Source of the DNA: Flammeovirgaceae bacterium 311
GTDB taxonomy: Bacteria; Bacteroidota; Bacteroidia; Cytophagales; Cyclobacteriaceae
Assembly (NCBI GenBank): GCA_000597885.1
Contig: CP004371.1
Span: 3,488,501 to 3,552,500, forward strand
Length of the DNA: 64,000 nucleotides
Direction of reading: 5' to 3'
Of this stretch, positions 1 to 7,839 are shown piece after piece. Every line of letters starts with the position of its first letter. Within the stretch, counting starts at the first letter, position 1. The position numbers and the translations under genes were made by a program. The notes beneath the pieces were generated by a model that saw only the letters and a list, made by a program, of their open reading frames with translations, did not search any database and had not been told where the DNA came from.

Positions 1-1784
1 TCCACCCATCCTTTCATGCTGGCGTATTGATCTTCCAGCACCTGCTTGTCGCCATAGTGTGTATAGATGCTCCAGGGAACAATGGTTGCCGCGTCTGCCC
101 ATCCGGTGGCACCAATATTAATTTTATTGTAAGGCTCGTCGGGTATTACATTTGGCACCCTCCCGTCTTCATGCTGGTCTGCTGCAAGGTCTTTTAGCCA
201 TTTAGTAAGAAAAGCGGCAGAGTTCATGTTGTAGAATGCCGTTGGCGCAAAAGCGTGGATATCAGCTGTCCATCCTAATCGTTCATCGCGCTGAGGACAA
301 TCCGATGGTATATCCAGAAAATTACCTCGCTGGCTCCACACAATATTCTGCTGCAGCTGGTTAATCAGTTCATTATTACAGCTGAAAGCACCCACGAAAT
401 CAAGATCACTGTGAATCACTACTCCGGTAATTAAATCATTCGTTACCTCAGCAGGATATCCTGAAACCGCCACGTACCGGAAGCCCTGGAAGGAAAATTT
501 AGGCTCAAATGTCTCCCATTCACCACCACCCCTGGTGGTGTAAATTATTTCCTGATCGGCAGTACGCAGGTTTGCGGTGTAGAAATTACCTTCCTGGTCC
601 AGTATCTCTGAATGGCGTAATTTGATGGTAGTACCCTTGGGTGCCTTTACCCGTAGCCTGCACCAGCCTACCATATTCTGGCCCATATCCAGTACTGTAT
701 CTCCTGCCGGGGTGTAAATAATTTCAATGGGTTTTAGCTCTTCTATTTTTCTTACCGGTTCGGCAATTACACCCACCAGGTTATTCTTTTTGGTTTGGGT
801 AATCTGGGTTTTACCCCATTTTGCATCATCGTAGCCTGGCTGGTTCCAGCCTGTAAGCTCCTGCCGGGCATCGTAGATTTCGCCATCGTACATTTCAGAT
901 TTTAATAAGGGTCCGGTAGTGGTTTTCCAGCTATCATCTGTAGGGATGATGAGCCTGCTGCCGTCCGCAAATTCTACTTCCAGCTGGGCAAACAGCTCCA
1001 GGTCCTGGTGCTGCATCAGGGGAGTGTTGTTGGGCCTGAATGCCCGGTACCAGCCATTCCCTACAATAGCACCGGTGGCATTTACCCCGCCCTTCAACAG
1101 AGGGGTAATATCATACACCTGGTATTGCAGGCGCTTTTCATAGCTGGTATAGCCAGGCGTGAAGTACTGATCTCCTACCCGCTCTCCATTGATGAAAAAC
1201 TCATACAAGCCCCGGCTGGTGCTGTATAACCTGGCAGATTTGATGGGTTTGTTAAGGTTGAATTCTTTGCGGAAGTAAGGAGCAGGATGGCTGTATTCCT
1301 CGAACGCCACGGCAGGCTTGATCCAGTTCGCCTGCCAGTCTGAGGGCTGCAGAAAACCCATCTCAAAAAGGGCAGGCTTCGACCATTTGGTAGCCTTACC
1401 GTTCTTATCCCAGGCCCTGACCATCCACCAGCCCCTTTGCCTTGATTTCAGGGAAGACCCGGCATAATCAACCAATACACTTTGTGAGCTGCCTACTTTC
1501 TGGCTGTTCCAGAGATCTGCTTTCTGTGGCGTAAGTAATTCCGGACTGGAGGCAACCAAAATCTGGTAGGCTGTCTGCTCCTGATCCCTTACATCGGATA
1601 GGAGCTTCCATGAAAATCTGGGTACTGTAACATCGATCCCTATCGGGTCTTTTTTGTACTCAGTAGTAAGATTGCCCAGTTCAGTTGCAGCCTTCAAGGA
1701 TACGGATACCCCCAGCAGCATGATAAGAAGGCAAAGTCTTATAAATCTGATTTCCCGCATAGATATGTTCAAAAACTTTTTCAT
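1..1784 (-). CDS. GH78 alpha-L-rhamnosidase, N-terminal part (cut by window edge)
   Basis: The open frame runs from ATG at 1784 to the window edge, giving about 594 residues of a family that is usually 700-1100 long, so the C-terminal part of the catalytic (alpha/alpha)6 barrel is missing here. A signal peptide follows the start (hydrophobic run LCLLIMLLGVSVSL, then A). The N-terminal beta-sandwich domains contain the family pattern DPIGIDVTVPRFSWKL. Around residues 496-506 lies DCPQRDERLGWTADIH; the family active site has its acidic residues in this stretch (D500, E501 here). GH78 enzymes release terminal alpha-L-rhamnose from plant and bacterial glycans; export makes a periplasmic site likely. 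It is the most distal visible gene of the minus-strand PUL. Family assignment is firm; the linkage cleaved is unknown. Confidence 0.93.
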   Translation of the reverse strand, partial: MKKFLNISMREIRFIRLCLLIMLLGVSVSLKAATELGNLTTEYKKDPIGIDVTVPRFSWKLLSDVRDQEQTAYQILVASSPELLTPQKADLWNSQKVGSSQSVLVDYAGSSLKSRQRGWWMVRAWDKNGKATKWSKPALFEMGFLQPSDWQANWIKPAVAFEEYSHPAPYFRKEFNLNKPIKSARLYSTSRGLYEFFINGERVGDQYFTPGYTSYEKRLQYQVYDITPLLKGGVNATGAIVGNGWYRAFRPNNTPLMQHQDLELFAQLEVEFADGSRLIIPTDDSWKTTTGPLLKSEMYDGEIYDARQELTGWNQPGYDDAKWGKTQITQTKKNNLVGVIAEPVRKIEELKPIEIIYTPAGDTVLDMGQNMVGWCRLRVKAPKGTTIKLRHSEILDQEGNFYTANLRTADQEIIYTTRGGGEWETFEPKFSFQGFRYVAVSGYPAEVTNDLITGVVIHSDLDFVGAFSCNNELINQLQQNIVWSQRGNFLDIPSDCPQRDERLGWTADIHAFAPTAFYNMNSAAFLTKWLKDLAADQHEDGRVPNVIPDEPYNKINIGATGWADAATIVPWSIYTHYGDKQVLEDQYASMKGWV

Positions 1785-1822
1785 CTGTAAAATAAATTCT
1801 GCTCAGAGGCTAATTAATCTTT

Positions 1823-4792
1823 TCACCTTCCAGGAGATGATTGTTCATTCTCTACCGGACTTGTGGTACTATTTGTATCCTGCTCACATTTTACACACCT
1901 GATGGAATAGAAAAATGGGTGCTGGTCATTCCGTTCATTGGCGTAAAACCATAGCTCATCCGGCTTCTTCTTATAAACAAGTCTTGAATTGGCTCCGGAA
2001 GCCGACCACCAAACACCAAAGTCCCCGTTAAAGAAAAAGCTTCCATAAGGATGTCTGTAACCAGCAGGTTCAGAAAAAAATGTAGCAGAGCTGTATTGAT
2101 CTGATTTTGAGAGAATATTCATCAGCTCAGTCCAGTCTTTATTATTCGGTACCCGCCAGCCTTCAGGACAGATGTTATCCAGCGTTGCTGTTTTCCAGTT
2201 GTAGAGCCTTCCGTACTGACTATAAGCAGCAGAATCGTTCTTGTACCAGCTCATTCCTGCCTCCCGATGAATCACCGATTGCTCTTTTTCAGTACCTAAT
2301 TCCATAATAGGGGTGCCGTCTGTATATCTGGAAACCCGTAGATTATCCACAAACCAAAGCTTACCACCAAAATCAGCCACCTTGTATTCGTTATTATCTA
2401 TATCTTTAACTGTGCTGATATTTTGAGCATAATTGCCTGCAGCATTAGCACCCTTTTTCAAATCTATCACCACCGGCTTCTTGAAGTCACCACCTGAAAA
2501 GGGAGCCGGCGTTTTAAGGATCGTCCAGTTGGAGGTAAGCTTCAGCAGGCTGGCAGGCACGGAACTGTTACCCCCCTGCACCACGCCCTCCCATTGACCG
2601 CGCTCATTTTTCCAGAGTGCTACATTCAGGCGATGAGGCAGGTTTAGCTCAAAACTGCCACATTTTACATGCTTTAAATCACCGGCAGCAATGGCTTCAA
2701 CCTCCCCCTTTTTATCCAGCCTGATGGCAGCAATACCCACTGCATCAAATACAACTTCCTGCTCGCCAATCTTCATTTTGCTCTGGATGGGATCACCAGC
2801 CCCGCTATGCTCCCCTGCAGCCTGTACCAGGGTGCCATCCAGCAGCCAGGCATGTCCTGCAGCGGCAGGCACGATGGAGGAGTGGCCAAAGCCTTCCATG
2901 ATCTGAACGGTAGGCGTATTAAAATTCACACCTTCCTTTTTTAACAGGCTTATCAAGTCCCTGGTCAGTAGTTCAGCATTCTCATAATGTACCATGGCAG
3001 CCGGTATGTGCTGCCTGCCCTGGAGCAAATGGCCATCGTAATCCCGTTTCCACTCACCCAGCCGGTACACTTTTGTCTTTTTCAGCTGTGCATTTTTAAA
3101 GAAAGCCGATGTAGTCGATTTTTCCATATCGGGCTTATGCAACACCACTGCCCTGTACTGCTGGCTTCCGTACCGGATGTACCCCTCCTCATCTACTACA
3201 ACATTGCCCAGGTCAATCTCATAGCTCGGGATCAAATCTGTCGCCACCCCTTTTGACCATAGGCTGTCGACCAGTGCCATACCCACATCTTCATAATTTT
3301 CAGAAGCCCAATTAACAGCCGAATGATAGCCAAAAATCACAGCAACCGGAGAGTTGAGCGGCGAAGGCTTGATATAGTCCAGGAGTTGTACCTTGTTTTC
3401 GCCCTGAACATATTCACTGGCTAAGATGCCGTTGGCTTCGATTATCACAGGCAGGTTGTTTACCCTGCCGCCACCCAGCGCCGACCTGTACAACTCCCAC
3501 TCATAATCTTTCGCTTCACTAAAACCCTCCGGCTGAAAATAGCGGTAATACATATTGTACCATACGGGGCTGTTCCATTTTTTAGAAAGCGCTGTCCTGA
3601 TGCCAAAAGGAACAACCTCATCAGTCTGTGCGAAATCGCGTTTTGCCAGCCACCAGTCCAGGCCGTTTTTCATGTATTCCCGCCGGTCGGGATACGGGAA
3701 CCAGGTGGAGTGTACACCCACAACTGCCTCGGAGCCAAATACATCTTTAACTGTATTGTAAAAGAGGGTCTCCAGCTTTCCCATTCTTAACAACGCCATC
3801 TCCATAAAAACATTGATGGCCTTTAGTCTTTCTGCCTCTTTGCCTTCTATGCCATTGCGCATTAGCAGCAGGTCATCCACCAAATTCCGGCCACCTGTTT
3901 CTGTTGCGTAGGCTTGCGCCCTGTTGTGGGTGTACCAGAATTCATTTTTGATGTTCGACTCATTGAACATCTGGGGAAAACCAAATTCATCGTTGTGCGC
4001 TCCGCCAAGCGGCACCCCCCGGTATTTATTGATGAGCTCAACCTGAAACTCCTCAAGGCCAGGAGCAAAAACATCATGATAGCGGTAAGTAAATTGGGAA
4101 ATAACCGTTGCATAGGATCTGTTAGCAGGCAATTTGCTGATGCTTAACTTTAATTCATCCCGGTCTTCTTTTTCAACTTTGCAAAATTCTGTAATCTTGA
4201 TCAGGCTTGCCGGATCAATTAAACCGTTAGGACCCAAATTGTAGGCATAGGCCTCTACAAATTTTCCAGACACCCCCAGGTAAGGCCTCTGGTAGTGATC
4301 GCTGAAAACCGGCCTGTTGAAATTTACTTCAGCAGACTTTTGCCCGGCTATTTTGATATCCTGAAACATTAACCTCCCCTGCTGATCATTAGGGTATTTT
4401 TTCAGATATGTTTCAGGGGCCAGCCGCACATCCAGGTCACCAATCAGATACAGACCTTTACTGGCAGCATATTCAGCCAGCTTCCTGGTTTTTTCTACTG
4501 TAGAATCTGCAGTTACATCATGTTGGCTTCCAAGATTACGAAGTGTGACAAGGTGCGTAAAGGAAGAGTGTTCTACCGCTTTATCGATGTGATACCGGCT
4601 CATTCCCCATGTTGCCATAGAAGGAATAGTCTTGTTGCGGGTTCTGTACACTAATGTTGTTTCGGTTTTGATCTCGGGGCTGGCAACGTTCTGTTTGTCG
4701 GCTATACAGCCAGCCATCAGCACCGCCATCAGCATGATGGCAGCATATATCTTTTTGTTTCTGTACAGATCGCTTGGAGATTGAAATTTCAT
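1823..4792 (-). CDS. Secreted glycosidase-like lipoprotein fused to a C-terminal FISUMP domain
   Basis: This 989-residue protein has a lipoprotein signal (LMAVLMAGC, Cys about residue 29). Residues about 50-460 read like a TIM-barrel glycosidase of the GH42/GH106 type with many aromatic and acidic residues (HNDEFGFPQMFNESN, HSTWFPYPD, IIEANGILASEYVQG). Residues about 470-600 resemble the amidotransferase-like domain that follows such barrels (SPVAVIFGYHSAVNWASE). From about residue 795, DIDNNEYKVADFGGKLWF and later ICPEGWRVPNNKDWTEL and WWSAS match the FISUMP domain (Fibrobacter succinogenes major paralogous domain). I do not recognise a numbered GH family. The gap to the gene upstream is 44 bp, so it is in the same operon. 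Glycan-cleaving activity is inference from fold resemblance and context; the FISUMP tail may be a surface or substrate-binding module. Confidence 0.7.
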   Translation of the reverse strand: MKFQSPSDLYRNKKIYAAIMLMAVLMAGCIADKQNVASPEIKTETTLVYRTRNKTIPSMATWGMSRYHIDKAVEHSSFTHLVTLRNLGSQHDVTADSTVEKTRKLAEYAASKGLYLIGDLDVRLAPETYLKKYPNDQQGRLMFQDIKIAGQKSAEVNFNRPVFSDHYQRPYLGVSGKFVEAYAYNLGPNGLIDPASLIKITEFCKVEKEDRDELKLSISKLPANRSYATVISQFTYRYHDVFAPGLEEFQVELINKYRGVPLGGAHNDEFGFPQMFNESNIKNEFWYTHNRAQAYATETGGRNLVDDLLLMRNGIEGKEAERLKAINVFMEMALLRMGKLETLFYNTVKDVFGSEAVVGVHSTWFPYPDRREYMKNGLDWWLAKRDFAQTDEVVPFGIRTALSKKWNSPVWYNMYYRYFQPEGFSEAKDYEWELYRSALGGGRVNNLPVIIEANGILASEYVQGENKVQLLDYIKPSPLNSPVAVIFGYHSAVNWASENYEDVGMALVDSLWSKGVATDLIPSYEIDLGNVVVDEEGYIRYGSQQYRAVVLHKPDMEKSTTSAFFKNAQLKKTKVYRLGEWKRDYDGHLLQGRQHIPAAMVHYENAELLTRDLISLLKKEGVNFNTPTVQIMEGFGHSSIVPAAAGHAWLLDGTLVQAAGEHSGAGDPIQSKMKIGEQEVVFDAVGIAAIRLDKKGEVEAIAAGDLKHVKCGSFELNLPHRLNVALWKNERGQWEGVVQGGNSSVPASLLKLTSNWTILKTPAPFSGGDFKKPVVIDLKKGANAAGNYAQNISTVKDIDNNEYKVADFGGKLWFVDNLRVSRYTDGTPIMELGTEKEQSVIHREAGMSWYKNDSAAYSQYGRLYNWKTATLDNICPEGWRVPNNKDWTELMNILSKSDQYSSATFFSEPAGYRHPYGSFFFNGDFGVWWSASGANSRLVYKKKPDELWFYANERNDQHPFFYSIRCVKCEQDTNSTTSPVENEQSSPGR

Positions 4793-4836
4793 GAGAGACA
4801 GAGTAACTGGTTTGTTTTAAGCAGTATAAGGCTGCC

Positions 4837-6348
4837 TCATTTGGCTTTTGTGTGTAACACACTGGAATCGGTTGTAAGTGTCGCTGCCCAGCCCTCCCCG
4901 CTGCCAGAGTCAGGAGTTTGTAGGGTGAGCCTGTTTTTAGCCTTTATTTTAATGGGCGCCTCAACATATTCGCCTGTTTCTATGCTGATCCACTGTAGAT
5001 AATAGGTTGTAGATTTCTTAGTTAATTCGAGATCTATCGTACCAGAGGCAGGAAAATAAATGCCATAGGCCCTGCCGGGATTTGCCAGTACATAAGCCTC
5101 ATCGGATTCTCTGTTATGGAGCAGTTGCTGACTGGGCGTACACTCCCATGGCTTGATGGCATCAGAAAATTTACGGGCAGCGGCCAGGTTTCTCTGGCCT
5201 TTGTCGCTAAAGCCCAGATAAGGGGAATTAGGATGCTGCCGGTGCAGGCTTACAGCCGCCCAACCTGCCATCAGAGGTCTCCAGAAGCGTGCCTGGCGGT
5301 TAGCATCATTTGCGCCCCCGAATATTCGCTCACTGGCAAAAACCTTTACTGCATTTACCGGCCTGGGTCCACCAGCAGAGGTCTGCACACGCTTGTATAT
5401 TTCCGTTAAGCGGTCGTAATGGTCCTGCCTGGAGCTCATGATGGGCTGGAACTGGAAAGCACTGAAGCTGTACAGCTCAGGATGCTCAATAACATGATTG
5501 ATCCATTTGTCAGGATCTCCCAGAGCGGTATGCTGCCAGTCAAAGGGAAAACGATCGGCAATGGTCCAGGGCATTTCACTGATCTGGACTTTCTTTTTCA
5601 TGGCATCGGCCTTTTCGCGAATATAAGTCGCCCAGTACTTTGACCACTCCGGGTTTAAGGTGGACTCATTAGTTACTACATACAGGATGTGATCATACTT
5701 AAGCGCAATGGAAAGAACTTTATCAGCATACTTTTGCTGCAGCTGTAACAAAAACTTATTGTTATCCAGTGCAGGCACCGCAGCGAAAAACGGATGCTTG
5801 TGAATAACTGCGTCGTCTCCTTTCCACTGGTTTGGCAGGCCGGATTCCTGTTCGGTATAATTGATGTTATTCTCCGGACGCCAGGTGCTTACCTTATAGG
5901 AATGTTCGCTGCCTATATCAAAGCGGTCCCATAGCTCTAATTGCAGAACGATATTACGTGCAGCCGTGAGCTTAATCCCCTGCTCAAACCGCTCCCAGTA
6001 CTCCTCATTCCATTGATTGAGGTCGTACATACCATCTGCTCCTTTTTGGAAAGGAAAAATCTGAACCAGGTCCGGCACCAGCCGCTGCTTCACCACATAT
6101 CGGGTATAATTCCCACCCTTGCTGGCCAGTGAGTCATAATAAGCCTCCTGGTTTGGCAACAGGTATGGACTGTCTGTTTTGTTGGCGCCTAAGAGCATCA
6201 CAGGCTTGCCTTTGTACTGCCAGTAGCGGGGGTTTTTGGTGTAGGGAATAATATCCTGTGCATTCAGCTCCATCCCTAAACCTATCATGGAGAGCACCAG
6301 CACAGTATAGACCGCTTGTTTGTATTTCAGGAATATAGGGTACTTCAT
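4837..6348 (-). CDS. Secreted GH140/DUF4038-like candidate glycosidase
   Basis: I chose ATG at 6348 (MKYPIFLKYKQ) over the GTG 33 bp upstream because it directly precedes a signal peptide (AVYTVLVLSMIGLGMELNA). The protein has about 503 residues. It starts with NPRYWQYKGKPVMLLGANKTD, the usual opening of DUF4038-like TIM barrels. ILYVVTNESTLN places an Asn-Glu pair at N227-E228, as at strand 4 of clan GH-A enzymes, and FASERIFGG places E340 as a candidate second carboxylate. The C-terminus (YLQWISIETGEY ... GEGWAATL) resembles the beta-sandwich at the end of the neighbouring GH140 protein. It is not close enough for me to call it a GH140 enzyme. It lies 43 bp behind that gene in the PUL operon. 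Confidence 0.65.
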   Translation of the reverse strand: MKYPIFLKYKQAVYTVLVLSMIGLGMELNAQDIIPYTKNPRYWQYKGKPVMLLGANKTDSPYLLPNQEAYYDSLASKGGNYTRYVVKQRLVPDLVQIFPFQKGADGMYDLNQWNEEYWERFEQGIKLTAARNIVLQLELWDRFDIGSEHSYKVSTWRPENNINYTEQESGLPNQWKGDDAVIHKHPFFAAVPALDNNKFLLQLQQKYADKVLSIALKYDHILYVVTNESTLNPEWSKYWATYIREKADAMKKKVQISEMPWTIADRFPFDWQHTALGDPDKWINHVIEHPELYSFSAFQFQPIMSSRQDHYDRLTEIYKRVQTSAGGPRPVNAVKVFASERIFGGANDANRQARFWRPLMAGWAAVSLHRQHPNSPYLGFSDKGQRNLAAARKFSDAIKPWECTPSQQLLHNRESDEAYVLANPGRAYGIYFPASGTIDLELTKKSTTYYLQWISIETGEYVEAPIKIKAKNRLTLQTPDSGSGEGWAATLTTDSSVLHTKAK

Positions 6349-6391
6349 GTGAACGCTATAGTTTATTGAGCAGAAGGCCACCTCACAGGCA

Positions 6392-7804
6392 CTATTTTCG
6401 TGCTTGAATGATCAACTGGCCGGGCAGCGAATAATTTTTAGAGGCATCATCCACTACCAGCACCCAGTCTTCGCCATACCTGCTTTTAGGCGGTGTAAAT
6501 TCAATAACTCCTCTCTGGCTGTAGGTACCGGCTTCTGTCACTTCGCCGTTTTTGGGATTGTACCAGTGGGCTATAAATCTCCTGCCTGAGATCTTGGAGG
6601 TATTGACTGTAAAGCCTTTTCCCTGGGTAGTGTATACCATGAGGTAGTCCTTGCCCCGGGTGGCCTGTATGCGGTCTCCAATTGACCTGGCATCACCAAT
6701 AATGCTCTGGTCCGGAACACGCTCCATAATGGGGCGGGACTCCATTAACCTTCTTAAGTACTTCATCTGGCCTGCGCCGGGCAGATCCATAGCTATATAC
6801 CAGTAATAGCCTGGCTGATGGCTTGGGGCGCGGCCCGGGGCATAAAACTGCCAGATAGGATTACTGCCATAGGTATGGCCAAAAGCGCCGGCAAAAACCG
6901 TCAGGTAGGCATGTTTACGAACATCGTATGCAGTTCCTACGCCCAAGTCCTTGTTGTTGAAACATATCCCGATATCTTCGTAGATCGTTTCTCCATCAAT
7001 GATGGGCTTTACCGGATTCAGCTGGTACACGCTGAATACTTTTTCATCAACATTGTTATCGCGGCAGTGCCCCGTCTGCAGCATGTTAAAATCCAGCCAT
7101 TCTTCCTGATGAAAATAGTCGGCAGAACCACCGTCTTTTTCCGATCCGGTAGGTTGTGGATGATAGGTGAACAGGGCTTTGTCATGGCCACCCACACCTT
7201 CTGCTATGCCGTTGGCCATGGCGCTCCAGATGGCCTTGTCGTTATCATCCCTGGGGTTTCTGTCGCCTCCAATGATCCAGATAATGTTTCTTTGCCATTT
7301 ATAGCGGTTACCCAGCCACTTCCCGTAGGCAAAAGCATTCTGTGGGGTAAACACCTCAGGACCTGTGCCCCATTGTAAGCGGTTTACTTTGTCGCCCCAG
7401 GTAGGCAGCAAACCAATATACATGCCCAGGCTGGCAGCTTCCTTAATGATGAAATCCACATGCTGAAAATAAGCATCTCTGGGCCGGGCAGGGTCCATGC
7501 TTTCCAGCGGAAGTTCGCCATACGGATTAGGTACCCGCAGGCCATCCATTTCTGCCAGCGCTACAGCCTGCACCACATTAAAGCCTTTTTCGGCCCTGTT
7601 CCTTAGGTAGCTGGTTGCCTCCTCGCGGGTTAGCCGATGGAATAATTCCCAGGCAGTATCGCCCATCCAGAAAAAGGGCTTTCCACTCTCCGTTTCCAGG
7701 TACCTGTTATTGCTGCTTACCCTCAGGCGCTCTGGTTGCTGGGAGAAAGCTGTATGGACGATTACTAAACCTAGTATTAGTGTGGCTAATAATTTCTTAC
7801 ACAT
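6392..7804 (-). CDS. GH140-type apiosidase (DUF4038 plus C-terminal beta-sandwich)
   Basis: The protein has 470 residues, the normal family length, with a signal peptide (LLATLILGLVIVHTAFS, then Q). Residues 28-350 form the DUF4038 TIM barrel, opening with RYLETESGKPFFWMGDTAWELF. WIIGGDRNP carries D181 and IIDGETIYED carries E272, in the positions of the acid/base and nucleophile reported for the Bacteroides apiosidase BT1012. The C-terminal domain (FIAHWYNPKNGEV, YGEDWVLVV) matches the PF12904-type sandwich. Known GH140 members cut the apiose bond in rhamnogalacturonan-II side chains. It is the fourth gene after the SusCD hairpin. The family call is strong; the actual sugar is inferred, supported by an apionate-type catabolic operon across the divergent promoter region. 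Confidence 0.85.
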   Translation of the reverse strand: MCKKLLATLILGLVIVHTAFSQQPERLRVSSNNRYLETESGKPFFWMGDTAWELFHRLTREEATSYLRNRAEKGFNVVQAVALAEMDGLRVPNPYGELPLESMDPARPRDAYFQHVDFIIKEAASLGMYIGLLPTWGDKVNRLQWGTGPEVFTPQNAFAYGKWLGNRYKWQRNIIWIIGGDRNPRDDNDKAIWSAMANGIAEGVGGHDKALFTYHPQPTGSEKDGGSADYFHQEEWLDFNMLQTGHCRDNNVDEKVFSVYQLNPVKPIIDGETIYEDIGICFNNKDLGVGTAYDVRKHAYLTVFAGAFGHTYGSNPIWQFYAPGRAPSHQPGYYWYIAMDLPGAGQMKYLRRLMESRPIMERVPDQSIIGDARSIGDRIQATRGKDYLMVYTTQGKGFTVNTSKISGRRFIAHWYNPKNGEVTEAGTYSQRGVIEFTPPKSRYGEDWVLVVDDASKNYSLPGQLIIQARK

Positions 7805-7839
7805 ACTATAGTAGTCTGTTTGGTTATTTAGGCGATAAG

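Noticed and set aside
6818-7378. 186-codon plus-strand open frame
   Set aside because: It lies fully opposite the GH140 gene, which has a signal peptide and active-site motifs; the opposite frame has no family pattern.
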